Assembly: GCF_021173085.1 (NCBI RefSeq)
Contig: NZ_CP076413.1
Location: 930,001 to 994,000 of the forward strand
Reading direction: 5' to 3'
DNA from: Ralstonia wenshanensis
GTDB lineage: Bacteria > Pseudomonadota > Gammaproteobacteria > Burkholderiales > Burkholderiaceae
Length of the DNA stretch: 64,000 bases
The position numbers were made by a program, and so were the translations under genes. The notes beneath the pieces were generated by a model, which made no database searches, had not been told where the DNA came from, and was given only the letters and a program-made list of their open reading frames with translations. Below, piece after piece: positions 33,061 through 40,923 of this stretch (position 1 is its first letter; each line of letters begins with the position of its first letter).

Positions 33061-33429
33061 ATGAAAAAGATCCTCACCATGGTGGCCGCCTTGGGCACAT
33101 TAGGCGCACTGTCCGCCGCAGCCAACAGCGCTGCCGCAGCCGAAGTTCAGGGCAACGCTGCCGCCGCCGAAAACAAGGTCGCCATGTGTATCGGCTGCCA
33201 TGCCATCCCCGACTACAAGACGTCGTTCCCCGAGGTGTATCGCGTGCCCTATCTTGGCGGCCAGAACGCCAAGTACATCGAAAGCGCGCTGCATGCGTAC
33301 CAGAAGGGTGACCGCAAGCACCCGACCATGCGCGCCATCGCCGGCTCCCTGACCGACCAGGACATCGCCAACCTCGCCGCGTATTACTCGCAGCAGACGG
33401 CCGCTACCCAGAACAACCCCCAGAAGTGA
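33061..33429 (+). CDS. Small class I cytochrome c
   Basis: This 122-residue secreted protein has a signal peptide (MKKILTMVAALGTLGAL and an Ala-rich c-region). It has one haem-binding CIGCH (Cys43, Cys46, His47), with probable axial Met90 in HPTMRAIAG and C-terminal helix DQDIANLAAYYSQQ. This is the half-domain type found in cytochrome c4 and c553-like carriers. It would carry electrons in the periplasm, for example between the bc1 complex and a terminal oxidase. A second cytochrome gene starts 11 bp later; together they look like a c4 split into two single-haem proteins. Confidence 0.9.
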   Translation: MKKILTMVAALGTLGALSAAANSAAAAEVQGNAAAAENKVAMCIGCHAIPDYKTSFPEVYRVPYLGGQNAKYIESALHAYQKGDRKHPTMRAIAGSLTDQDIANLAAYYSQQTAATQNNPQK

Positions 33430-33440
33430 CGAGGAAGAAC

Positions 33441-33839
33441 ATGAAGAAGATCTCGCTCGCAATCTCGTTCAATCTGGGCGCGCTGATGCTGGCTGCGGCC
33501 GTGTCGGCACAGGCTGCCGATATTGAAAAGGGCAAGCAGCTGGTCGAGAAGGGCGCCTGCGTGGCTTGCCATGGTGCCGGCCTGAACGCGCCGATCTCAC
33601 CGGACTATCCGAAGCTTGCCGGCCAGCACGGCGATTACATTTATCACGCGCTGCTGGCCTATCAGACCAGCAACAACCCGCTGGTGGGCCGCAGCAACGC
33701 CATCATGGCGGGCCAGGTCAACAGCAACCCTGCCACGATCGGTGCCGACGGCAAGCCGCGTCCGTTCACGCAGGCGGAGCTGAAGGATATTGCCGCGTAC
33801 ATCGAATCGCTGCCGGGCTCGCTGGTACTCAAGAAGTAA
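33441..33839 (+). CDS. Small class I cytochrome c, tandem partner
   Basis: This 132-residue secreted protein has signal peptide MKKISLAISFNLGALMLAAA with cleavage near AQAAD, one CVACH (Cys40, Cys43, His44), axial Met candidate Met89 in NAIMAGQV and helix AELKDIAAYIESLPG. It differs clearly in sequence from the upstream cytochrome, so this is not a recent duplication. GAGGAAGAAC precedes the ATG. The pair should form a periplasmic electron-carrying unit. A terminator follows. Confidence 0.9.
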   Translation: MKKISLAISFNLGALMLAAAVSAQAADIEKGKQLVEKGACVACHGAGLNAPISPDYPKLAGQHGDYIYHALLAYQTSNNPLVGRSNAIMAGQVNSNPATIGADGKPRPFTQAELKDIAAYIESLPGSLVLKK

Positions 33840-33859
33840 TGCGGCGTCACCGGTCAAGA

Positions 33860-33886
33860 AAAACCGCTCTTCGGAGCGGTTTTTTG
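33860..33886 (+). terminator. Terminator after the cytochrome pair
   Basis: AACCGCTC and GAGCGGTT form a stem with a TTCG loop, then TTTTTG. On the minus strand the same stem leads into TTTTTC, so it may also serve the strand reading the other way. Confidence 0.85.
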
Positions 33887-33906
33887 TTGGCGTCAGGGCG
33901 TCAGAT

Positions 33907-34341
33907 TCAGCGGGCGGTGGCGCGCTTGCGCACGCATTCGATGTAGGCATCGCCGTCGGGCGGCAAGCCGGTGCGCTGCGCCGTCCACAGCATCTGGCCC
34001 AGGCATTCCATCACCTGATGCTGCGCCTCGTGCGGCGAGTCGAGCCGCTGGGCAAGAGCTTCATACGCAGCCCGAATGCCGCGCGGCTGGTCCACTGACA
34101 CCTGCTCGCTGATCGACAGGTGCATCGACAGGTGGAGGAACGGGTTGCTCTGGCCGCTTTCAGGCGTGTAGTCGCGGGCGAGGGCTTCTTCGCCGGCTTC
34201 CAGGGTGTCCTGGTATTCGGGATGCTGCAGCATCCAGTCGAGCGCCATGGCTTCGAGCGGCGTGAGGATTTCTGCCTGGCGGTGCTTGCGCCACGCGCCG
34301 CAGAAGAATTGACGGACTTCGTCGCGGGAGGGATTGAACAT
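33907..34341 (-). CDS. DUF1841 family protein
   Basis: This 144-residue cytoplasmic protein starts MFNPSRDEVRQFFCGAWRKH and contains PLEAMALDWMLQHPEYQDTL, NPFLHLSMHLSISEQVSVDQ and HQVMECLGQMLWTAQRTGLP, the blocks that define DUF1841. It is entirely helical by composition, with several His and acidic residues that could bind a metal. No role is established. It is single, between the cytochrome terminator and a divergent EamA gene. Confidence 0.88.
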   Translation of the reverse strand: MFNPSRDEVRQFFCGAWRKHRQAEILTPLEAMALDWMLQHPEYQDTLEAGEEALARDYTPESGQSNPFLHLSMHLSISEQVSVDQPRGIRAAYEALAQRLDSPHEAQHQVMECLGQMLWTAQRTGLPPDGDAYIECVRKRATAR

Positions 34342-34402
34342 GATCCCGGCATTGTACCGGCGCGCCTCGATACCTGCCGGCAGCTTCGCGAGACCGCAAC
34401 GC

Positions 34403-34408
34403 TACAAT
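34403..34408 (+). promoter_or_regulatory. Candidate -10 element of the EamA gene
   Basis: TACAAT lies 50 bp before the ATG of the following gene. No good -35 box is at the right distance, so the call rests on the -10 alone. Confidence 0.3.
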
Positions 34409-34457
34409 GGCGCCCCGCACCTGCAGACGGCGAACCCAAACAAAAACGCCGCACTTC

Positions 34458-35393
34458 ATGAGACAAGCCACCGATTCCTCCCTCGCAGCACGCGCCGCCG
34501 ACAAGCTCCTCGGCGTGATGCTGATCGCCGTGTCCGCCGCTTCATTCGGCGCGATGGCCATCTTCACGCACTACGCCTATGCGAGCGGCGCCAATGTGGT
34601 CGGGCTGCTGATCGTGCGCTTCGTAATCGCAGCTGCGGCGCTGATGGTGGTGATGCGTGTTCGCCGCATCGGCATACCGCCGTGGTCGCGCGTGGCGGGG
34701 CTGGCGGCCATGGGCGGCATCGGTTACGCGGGGCAGTCGTTCGCGTTTTTCACGGCGTTGAACTATGCGCCGGCCAGCCTGGTGGCTTTGCTGCTGTATC
34801 TGTATCCCATGTTCGTGACGGTGCTGGCGGCGATTTTCCTGCGCGAGCAGTTGACCACCACGGCGATCATCGCGCTGGTGCTGTGCTCGGTCGGGGCGGG
34901 GCTGACGGTGGGTGGTGCAGGCCTGTCGGGCGGCAGCCTCCTCGGCATTGGGTTGGGTGTGGCCTCCGCGGTCATTTACTCGATCTACATCACGGTCGGT
35001 GCACGGGTCACGCGCGGGTTGGATCCACTGGCGTGTACGACCGTCATCTGTACTGCCGCGGCCGTTGTGTATACGGGGATGGCGTTGCTCGGCGCGCCGG
35101 CGCATCTGCCCGGCACGTTTGGTGGCTGGGTAGCGGCACTGGCCATCGCTGGCTTGTCGACGGTGGTGGCAATCCTGACGTTCTTCGCCGGCTTGCAGAA
35201 GTTGGGGGCCGCGCAGGCGTCGATGCTGTCGACGCTGGAGCCGGTGGTGACGGTGCTCCTGGCGGCATTGCTGCTCGGCGAGTCGATCGCGCCCATGCAG
35301 ATGACCGGCGGCGCGCTGATCCTGGCGGGCGTGCTGTGGCTTACGCGTGCAGATGCGAAGCCTGCCGGTCACGGCGTGGATGACATGGCCTGA
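34458..35393 (+). CDS. EamA/DMT-family transporter
   Basis: This 311-residue membrane protein has ten hydrophobic helices in two EamA repeats. FGAMAIFTHYAYASGANVVG and NYAPASLVALLLYLYPMFVT lie in the first repeat, and KLGAAQASMLSTLEPVVTVL with LLLGESIAPMQMTGGALIL in the second. The last block is typical of DMT proteins. The likely role is metabolite or drug export; no substrate clue exists. It is only distantly similar to the EamA gene at 19.3-20.2 kb. The start at 34458 is chosen because homology begins there. It ends in a bidirectional terminator shared with the convergent peptidase gene. Confidence 0.87.
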   Translation: MRQATDSSLAARAADKLLGVMLIAVSAASFGAMAIFTHYAYASGANVVGLLIVRFVIAAAALMVVMRVRRIGIPPWSRVAGLAAMGGIGYAGQSFAFFTALNYAPASLVALLLYLYPMFVTVLAAIFLREQLTTTAIIALVLCSVGAGLTVGGAGLSGGSLLGIGLGVASAVIYSIYITVGARVTRGLDPLACTTVICTAAAVVYTGMALLGAPAHLPGTFGGWVAALAIAGLSTVVAILTFFAGLQKLGAAQASMLSTLEPVVTVLLAALLLGESIAPMQMTGGALILAGVLWLTRADAKPAGHGVDDMA

Positions 35394-35416
35394 AGCCGAA
35401 TCCTCGCTCCAACAAA

Positions 35417-35445
35417 AAACCGCCCAGCGTGAACTGGGCGGTTTT
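35417..35445. terminator. Bidirectional terminator between EamA and S10 peptidase genes
   Basis: AAACCGCCCAG (35417-35427) pairs with CTGGGCGGTTT (35434-35444). T-runs are present on both strands, so it can stop both convergent genes. Confidence 0.85.
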
Positions 35446-35464
35446 GCTTTCTGCCTCGAGGCGA

Positions 35465-37270
35465 TTACTTCTTCTGCCCCGCCGGCAGGCGTTGCAGGCT
35501 CTGCACCCGCATCAGGGCCGGACGGTCAGCCATCACGCCATCGTAGAACGAAGCCAGGTCACTCTTGAGCGCGGTGCGCGACGCATCGTTCAGATAGATC
35601 ATGTGGCCCGACGGGTAATTCTTGATCGTCAGGTTCTTCGCCTTGATCGTCGGGTCGAGCGGCATTTGCGCCAGCGTCAGCTCGGTCTGGTGGAACGGCG
35701 TGACCGCGTCGAAGTAACCGCTGGCCTGCAGCACTTTCAGGTCGGGGTTCAGGCTCATCGTCGAGGCGAGGTCGCCGGCGGTGTACAGCGTGTTGCCGCC
35801 GCCCTTGTTGGCGCCCGTCGGGTCGATGTGGCTGAAGTCCCAGTTGTTGAACACGGCGTCGTTCAGGTCCACGAACGACGAGGTCGACGTGTACTTGAGC
35901 TGGGTGTTCAGGTAGCTGTTCCACAGCACCGTGTACGCGCCGCCGATGTTCGAGATCGACGGATCGTTGCTGCCCGAATTCGGCAGGATGAACGGCGCGA
36001 TGCCCTGGCCCGTGTAGTTGGCGCGGCCGTCATACTGGCCGATCTGGATGCCCGGGTTGAGCGTCAGGAAGAACGTGTACGGCGGGTTGTTGTTCTGCGA
36101 CGGCACGTTCCCCAGCGCTGCCGGATTGCCGAACGTCTGGATCAGCGAGACCGGGTCGGTGCCGATGTACGAGCCCATCGTCTGTGCCGTCGCCAGGTTC
36201 AGGTTCAGGCGCACGTTGACGAAGCCGCCGTCTGCGGCGCTCGGGGCTTGCGCCAGCGGTGCGAGCGTGTTGTCGGCGTAGTTGCGGGCCTGGACCATGT
36301 AGCTGTCGAGGTCGGTCGGTGTTGGATTGAGCGTCGTCTTCTTCCAGTAGAAGGCATCTGCGGCCAGCGTCGGGAAGGTGCCGACGGCCGACAGCGCATT
36401 CGCATAGTCGAGGATCGACGATTGCAGCGTGATCCCGTTCAGCTCGATGCCATCCTCATGCAGCACCCACGACAGCACCGCACTGCGTGCCGTACCGTAC
36501 GACTCGCCATACAGGAACTTGGGCGAGTTCCAACGCGAGTTCTTGGTCAGATAACGCTGAATGAAACGATCGATGGAGTGCGCGTCCTGGTCGGTGCCCC
36601 AGAAGTCCTTGTTCTTGGCCGGTGCAATGGCGGCAGAGTATCCGGTGCCCACGGGGTTGATGAACACGAGATCGGACCGGTCGAGCAGGCTGTCCGGGTT
36701 ATCGGGCAGCTTGTACGGCGCCGGCGGCGTGAAGTTCGGGAACGATGACTGAAGCCGCTTCGGCCCGAACGAGCCCAGCAGCAGGAACACCGACGACGAG
36801 CCCGGCCCGCCGTTATAGAAGAACGTCACCGGACGCGGCTTCGATGGATCGGGATTGTCCTGCGTGTACGCCACGTAGAACATCGTCGCGTTGGATTGTG
36901 ACGTGACCGGGTCGATGGTCGTCAGGTGCCCGGCAGTGGCCGTGTAAGCAATGCTCTTGCCGCCGATCGTCACTGTGTGGTGCGTGATGGCCGCGCTTTC
37001 GCCTGGATCGGCGGCAAGCGCGTCGTTGGGCCCGGTGCCGTAGACATTCGGATCGACGTAAGGCTGGTCGGGCGGCACTGCGGCGGTCACCGGTTGCGTG
37101 GTTGCGTTGCCGGCATTGGTGGCAACGCCGCTGGGGTTTGCCGCGGCGGACGAGTCGCCACCGCCGCAACCTGCCAGCAGCGCGGCTGACAGCGCTGCGG
37201 CCGCAAACGATACACCAAGGGTCCGGGACAATCCTGCAAAATCACTGGTCGATAACCTGGATTTTTTCAT
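35465..37270 (-). CDS. S10-family serine carboxypeptidase, lipoprotein
   Basis: This 601-residue exported peptidase has lipobox LLAGC with Cys35, so it is probably anchored to a membrane facing the periplasm or outside. The mature part has FFYNGGPGSSSVFLLLGSFG (oxyanion region), nucleophile Ser257 in YGESYGTAR, Asp521 in GYFDAVTPF and His556 in YPSGHMIYL, the complete carboxypeptidase Y triad. S10 enzymes remove C-terminal residues at acidic pH. They occur in few bacteria outside Burkholderiales and Xanthomonadales. The ATG at 37270 gives a normal signal peptide; an in-frame ATG at 37306 would add 12 residues. A perfect palindrome lies just upstream. Confidence 0.88.
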   Translation of the reverse strand: MKKSRLSTSDFAGLSRTLGVSFAAAALSAALLAGCGGGDSSAAANPSGVATNAGNATTQPVTAAVPPDQPYVDPNVYGTGPNDALAADPGESAAITHHTVTIGGKSIAYTATAGHLTTIDPVTSQSNATMFYVAYTQDNPDPSKPRPVTFFYNGGPGSSSVFLLLGSFGPKRLQSSFPNFTPPAPYKLPDNPDSLLDRSDLVFINPVGTGYSAAIAPAKNKDFWGTDQDAHSIDRFIQRYLTKNSRWNSPKFLYGESYGTARSAVLSWVLHEDGIELNGITLQSSILDYANALSAVGTFPTLAADAFYWKKTTLNPTPTDLDSYMVQARNYADNTLAPLAQAPSAADGGFVNVRLNLNLATAQTMGSYIGTDPVSLIQTFGNPAALGNVPSQNNNPPYTFFLTLNPGIQIGQYDGRANYTGQGIAPFILPNSGSNDPSISNIGGAYTVLWNSYLNTQLKYTSTSSFVDLNDAVFNNWDFSHIDPTGANKGGGNTLYTAGDLASTMSLNPDLKVLQASGYFDAVTPFHQTELTLAQMPLDPTIKAKNLTIKNYPSGHMIYLNDASRTALKSDLASFYDGVMADRPALMRVQSLQRLPAGQKK

Positions 37271-37306
37271 GGTGATAATGGCCTTCTTCAGGGTGATGAA
37301 CGCCAT

Positions 37307-37331
37307 CACTTAAAACGAATGGTTTTAAGTG
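37307..37331. promoter_or_regulatory. Perfect 10-bp inverted repeat upstream of the S10 peptidase gene
   Basis: CACTTAAAAC (37307-37316) is exactly mirrored by GTTTTAAGTG (37322-37331) around GAATG. It lies 37-61 bp before the ATG on the minus strand and overlaps the alternative start. It may be an operator or a leader hairpin. Confidence 0.55.
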
Positions 37332-37876
37332 GGCTCCATATTCGATTTGCGTTTTGTAATTTCGGTGCGACGCGAACCAAATATTATGATTTCCCGCCTT
37401 GTCAGCGGAAGCTAATTCAACTGGTTTTTATTTGGTAAAGGAAGCCCCTGAAATCCGATTGGATTTCAAAAAGAAACGACGTTGGGTTCAGGCCCGTAGG
37501 GTGTTTGCGCAAAGTCTGGCAAGGGCTGTGCGAAAACGTGGGGATGATTGCAGTCGCGCGCCTGGTTTAAAACAAGGCGCGAATCCGATACGTCCAACCC
37601 TGCGGGTAATACAATGACGAACAAAAAAGTAGTTCGTAAGCAAACCGTTGTAAAGGGCTCTTTTTCATTGCGCGCGATGCGGTGTAAAAATGACCATGCC
37701 AATACCATGGCGCATCGCAATAGGTGCGATTAAATACAAACAAGGCATGCCGATTTTTATAAAGTCTGTGTGCGGCTGACGGGTGCCGGATGTCCATTCG
37801 GTGTGTGCAGGTGTCCCGCGCGCGCGGAACCGGCGCATTACAATGCGCTCCTCAACTCTTTCCGGAGCACCCCGCA
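37332..37876. other. AT-richer intergenic region of about 545 bp with small inverted repeats
   Basis: No gene is convincing. The open frames here have unusual composition and no recognisable motif. Two small perfect inverted repeats are present: GAAATCC/GGATTTC (37450-37467) and ATCGCA/TGCGAT (37713-37730). The base composition is clearly more AT-rich than the flanking genes. TACAAT at 37839-37844 may be the -10 box of the nitroreductase gene. This region is the largest gene-poor stretch in the window. Confidence 0.5.
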
Positions 37877-38464
37877 ATGCCGATGCTTGAACCGTCCGCG
37901 CTGGACCAACTGTTCCACGCAGCCCGTACCCACAACGTGTGGCTGGACAAGCCGGTCGACGACGAACTGCTGCACACGCTGTACGACACCGTGAAGTACG
38001 GCCCGACCGCCGCGAACAGCACGCCGGCCCGCTTCGTGTTCGTCAAGAGCGCGGCCGCCAAGGAGCGCCTGATTCCGTGCATGTCGCCGGGCAATCAGGA
38101 AAAGACCCGCCAGGCGCCCGTGGCCGTGATCGTCGCGTACGACACGCAATTCCATGAACAACTGCCCAAGCTGTTCCCGCACACCGATGCGCGTTCGTGG
38201 TACGCGGGTGACCAGGCGAAGATCAACGCAGCCGCGCTCATGAACGGCTCGCTGCAGGGCGGCTACCTGGTGCTCGCCGCGCGTGCCCTGGGCCTGGACT
38301 GTGGCCCGATGGCCGGCTTCGATGCCGACAAGGTGAATGAGACGTTCTTCCCCGACGGCCAGTGGAAGGTCAACTTCATCATGAACATCGGCTACGGCGA
38401 CGCGGAAAAGCTGCATCCGCGCAACCCGCGCCTGTCGTTCGAAGAGGCGTGCAAGATCGTTTGA
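37877..38464 (+). CDS. rutE: RutE-like malonic semialdehyde reductase (nitroreductase fold)
   Basis: This 195-residue FMN enzyme of the nitroreductase family is close to E. coli Rut[64 protein letters not shown] and [22 protein letters not shown] align block for block. RutE reduces malonic semialdehyde to 3-hydroxypropionate in pyrimidine breakdown. No other rut genes are nearby, so a broader aldehyde or quinone reductase role is possible. CCGGAGC precedes the ATG. The gene is single and ends at a terminator. Confidence 0.85.
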   Translation: MPMLEPSALDQLFHAARTHNVWLDKPVDDELLHTLYDTVKYGPTAANSTPARFVFVKSAAAKERLIPCMSPGNQEKTRQAPVAVIVAYDTQFHEQLPKLFPHTDARSWYAGDQAKINAAALMNGSLQGGYLVLAARALGLDCGPMAGFDADKVNETFFPDGQWKVNFIMNIGYGDAEKLHPRNPRLSFEEACKIV

Positions 38465-38485
38465 TCGACAACTGGTCGCGCAAAG

Positions 38486-38526
38486 AAAACGGGGACTCGC
38501 ATCAGAAGCTGCGGTCCCCGTTTTTT
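38486..38526 (+). terminator. Terminator after the rutE-like gene
   Basis: AAAACGGGGA pairs with TCCCCGTTTT (38515-38524), followed by TT. Its 3' end touches the stop of the convergent nth gene. Confidence 0.8.
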
Positions 38527-39169
38527 ATTCCTTCGGTGCCGGTGTCTTCGGCCTGAATTCGCACAGTGGCTCGATGGCGCATTGCCAGCACTCGGGCTTG
38601 CGAGCCTTGCACACGTAGCGCCCATGCAGGATCAGCCAGTGGTGCGCATCCTGCCGAAACTCTTCCGGCACCACCTTCAGCAGCTTCAACTCGACTTCCA
38701 GCACGTTCTTACCCGGTGCCAGCCCAGTCCGATTGGCCACGCGAAAGATGTGCGTGTCGACCGCAATCGTCGGCTCACCAAAAGCCGTGTTCATCACCAC
38801 GTTGGCCGTCTTGCGGCCCACCCCTGGTAGTGCTTCCAGCGCAGCGCGGTCACGAGGCACTTCTCCGCCGTACTGGTCGAGCAGGATGCGACACGTCTGC
38901 AGAATGTGCTTGCACTTGGTGCGATACAGCCCGATGGTCTTGATGTATTCCGTGATGCCTTCTTCGCCCAGCGCCAGCAGCTTGGCGGGCGTATTGGCCA
39001 CTGGAAACAGCTTGCGCGTCGCCTTGTTCACGCCCACGTCGGTCGCCTGCGCCGAGAGCAGCACCGCAATCAGCAACTCGAACGGTGTGGTGTATTCCAG
39101 TTCGGTGGTGGGCGTTGGGTTGTTCTCGCGCAGGGTCTCGAAGATGGCGTGGCGCTTGGCGGAATTCAT
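38525..39169 (-). CDS. nth: Endonuclease III (DNA glycosylase/AP lyase)
   Basis: This 214-residue base-excision-repair enzyme acts on oxidised pyrimidines. The helix-hairpin-helix has LPGVGRKTANV with catalytic Lys120, and Asp138 lies in AVDTHIFRVANR. Four cysteines (187, 194, 197, 203) in the C-x6-C-x2-C-x5-C pattern hold the [4Fe-4S] cluster. All these numbers match E. coli Nth. A short Pro/Lys tail follows. It lies 14 bp after the rsxB gene on the same strand, an order common in this bacterial group; both proteins carry Fe-S clusters. Confidence 0.96.
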   Translation of the reverse strand: MNSAKRHAIFETLRENNPTPTTELEYTTPFELLIAVLLSAQATDVGVNKATRKLFPVANTPAKLLALGEEGITEYIKTIGLYRTKCKHILQTCRILLDQYGGEVPRDRAALEALPGVGRKTANVVMNTAFGEPTIAVDTHIFRVANRTGLAPGKNVLEVELKLLKVVPEEFRQDAHHWLILHGRYVCKARKPECWQCAIEPLCEFRPKTPAPKE

Positions 39170-39183
39170 CGTCGGGGCAGGAT

Positions 39184-40014
39184 TCAGTGGGTGTCTGCGT
39201 CGGGTTTGGTGCTGTGTTCGATCTGGCTGGCGATGCGCTTGCGGCGGGCTTCGGCTTCGTCAATCTGGGCTTGCACATCCGCCGACACGTTGGTCACATT
39301 GCGCGGACCTTGCCCTCGCGCGGCCATCTCGGCCTGCTTCTGACGCGCCCGTTCAATCGCAGCCTGGATGATCGCCTTCTTGCGCGCCTGCGCGGCGAGT
39401 TCGGCATCGTCGGCTGGTTGTTCGGCGCTGACTGCAGCGAGCTTGGCCGCGGCCTTGGCGGCGAGCCGCGCCTCGTTCTCGGCTTGTTCACGCTTGAGGC
39501 GTGCGTTGCGGAAGACGTAGCGGTCCCGCGCGACATCGGCTTGCTGCTGGCTCCAGGCATCCCAGCCCGTGCGTTCGCCGGTGATGGGGACCATGTCGAT
39601 GCAATCGACGGGGCAGGGCGGCACGCAGAGGTCGCAACCGGTGCACCAGTCTTCAAGCACCGTGTGCATCGCCTTGGGTGCACCGACGATGGCATCGACG
39701 GGGCACGCCTGAATGCACAGCGTGCAGCCGATGCAGCGTTCGGGGTCGATGACGGCGATGGCGCGAGGCTGTTCGATGCCGTTGGACGGCTCAAGCGGCA
39801 GCAGCGCACCCGTGCGGCCGAGTGCGTCGGACAGCCGGCGAATGCCTTCCGCGCCGCCGGGCGGGCAGCGATTGGGCAGGGCCTCGCCGTTGGCCATGGC
39901 TTCAGCGTAAGGGCGGCAGCCGTTGTAGCCGCACTTGGTGCATTGCGTTTGCGGCAGGAGGTTTTCGAGCCGGTCGGCCAAGGATGCGGCCACTGCGGAG
40001 ACCAAGGAAACCAC
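39184..40014 (-). CDS. rsxB: Electron transport complex ferredoxin RsxB (RnfB-like), stand-alone
   Basis: This 276-residue protein has an N-terminal Fe-S domain ([16 protein letters not shown] plus NRCPPGG), then two [4Fe-4S] ferredoxin motifs, [16 protein letters not shown] and [16 protein letters not shown]. About 130 residues of Ala/Lys/Glu-rich, probably coiled-coil sequence follow. Unlike enterobacterial RsxB it lacks a hydrophobic N-terminal anchor. No rsxA, C, D, G or E genes are near, so it likely works as a free ferredoxin, not in a membrane complex. The start appears to be GTG at 40014. It is the first gene of a two-gene unit with nth. Confidence 0.88.
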   Translation of the reverse strand: MVSLVSAVAASLADRLENLLPQTQCTKCGYNGCRPYAEAMANGEALPNRCPPGGAEGIRRLSDALGRTGALLPLEPSNGIEQPRAIAVIDPERCIGCTLCIQACPVDAIVGAPKAMHTVLEDWCTGCDLCVPPCPVDCIDMVPITGERTGWDAWSQQQADVARDRYVFRNARLKREQAENEARLAAKAAAKLAAVSAEQPADDAELAAQARKKAIIQAAIERARQKQAEMAARGQGPRNVTNVSADVQAQIDEAEARRKRIASQIEHSTKPDADTH

Positions 40015-40154
40015 GATGGGACTTGTTGTTTGAATAGCTTGCCATTATCGCCGATTTGGCCCCCGCGCAAGGCGTGCATGCCCTGACGTGGCATACGGCG
40101 GGCATGTATCAACCCTATGACATAATTCCTGCGTTCTAAACGGACCGAGGTGCC

Positions 40155-40850
40155 ATGCCGTCTCACCAAGCCGCACCAATCGCCGACATCGAAGCTGATG
40201 CTCATGGCGAATCCGCCGCACCCCGCACGCGTCGCGACCCCGCCGGCACGCGCCGACGCATCCTTGCTGCTGCCATCGAGGAGTTCTCGCGGGGCGGTTT
40301 TGCCGGTGCCCGCGTCGACGCCATTGCCCGCCGTGCCGAGACCAACGAGCGCATGCTGTATTACTACTACGGCAGCAAGGAAAAGCTCTTCCTGACCGTG
40401 CTTGAGCATATGTATTTCCGCTTCAAGGAGGCGGAAGAGCAAGTGCAGATCGAGTCGTCGGACCCGCGCGAGGCGGTCGTCCAGCTTGCCCGTTTCGTCT
40501 GGGACTTCTATTACGAGAACCCCGAGTTCATCCGTCTGCTCAATAGCGAAAACCTGCACGAAGCGCGGCATCTGAAGACGTCGCCGCATCTGGTTGAGCT
40601 GGTCAATCCGGTCATCGAGGTGCTGCGCGGCGTGGTGGAGCGGGGCCAGCGCAGCGGCATCTTTCGTGACGACGTTGATGTCTCGCGCCTGTATCTGACG
40701 ATCTCGGCGCTGGGTTATTACGTCCTGTCCAATCGCTACACGATCAGCGCGGTGGTGGGCCGCGACATTGCCTCGGCTGATGAACATGAGGCGTTCGCAC
40801 AACTGCATATCAAGATGCTGCTGGCGTATCTGGACCGGCCCAAGGACTGA
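40155..40850 (+). CDS. TetR-family transcriptional regulator
   Basis: This 231-residue protein has a hydrophilic 30-residue N-terminal extension, then the TetR helix-turn-helix at about 30-80 (TRRRILAAAIEEFSRGGFAG, ARVDAIARRAETNERMLYYYYGSKEKLF). The ligand domain includes FVWDFYYENPEFIRLLNSEN, LHEARHLKTSPHLVEL and ISALGYYVLSNRYTI, as in AcrR/RutR-like regulators. Targets are unknown; candidates are the adjacent phaZ and rsxB genes, though neither spacer shows an obvious shared operator. The gene ends at a bidirectional terminator. Confidence 0.88.
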   Translation: MPSHQAAPIADIEADAHGESAAPRTRRDPAGTRRRILAAAIEEFSRGGFAGARVDAIARRAETNERMLYYYYGSKEKLFLTVLEHMYFRFKEAEEQVQIESSDPREAVVQLARFVWDFYYENPEFIRLLNSENLHEARHLKTSPHLVELVNPVIEVLRGVVERGQRSGIFRDDVDVSRLYLTISALGYYVLSNRYTISAVVGRDIASADEHEAFAQLHIKMLLAYLDRPKD

Positions 40851-40875
40851 TCGGCTGAAACGTCGCCGCGCAACA

Positions 40876-40908
40876 AAAAAGCCTCGCGGTTGCGAGGCAT
40901 TTTTTTTT
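40876..40908. terminator. Bidirectional terminator between the TetR and phaZ genes
   Basis: GCCTCGC (40881-40887), GGTT loop, GCGAGGC (40892-40898), then A and a run of T on the plus strand; a T6 run follows on the minus strand. Confidence 0.9.
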
Positions 40909-40923
40909 CTTGGTGCGTCGGGC

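Noticed and set aside
37450-37467. Intrinsic terminator in the gap before rutE
   Set aside because: The GAAATCC/GGATTTC stem is followed by A-rich sequence on the plus strand and by AGGGGC on the minus strand, with no T-run either way.
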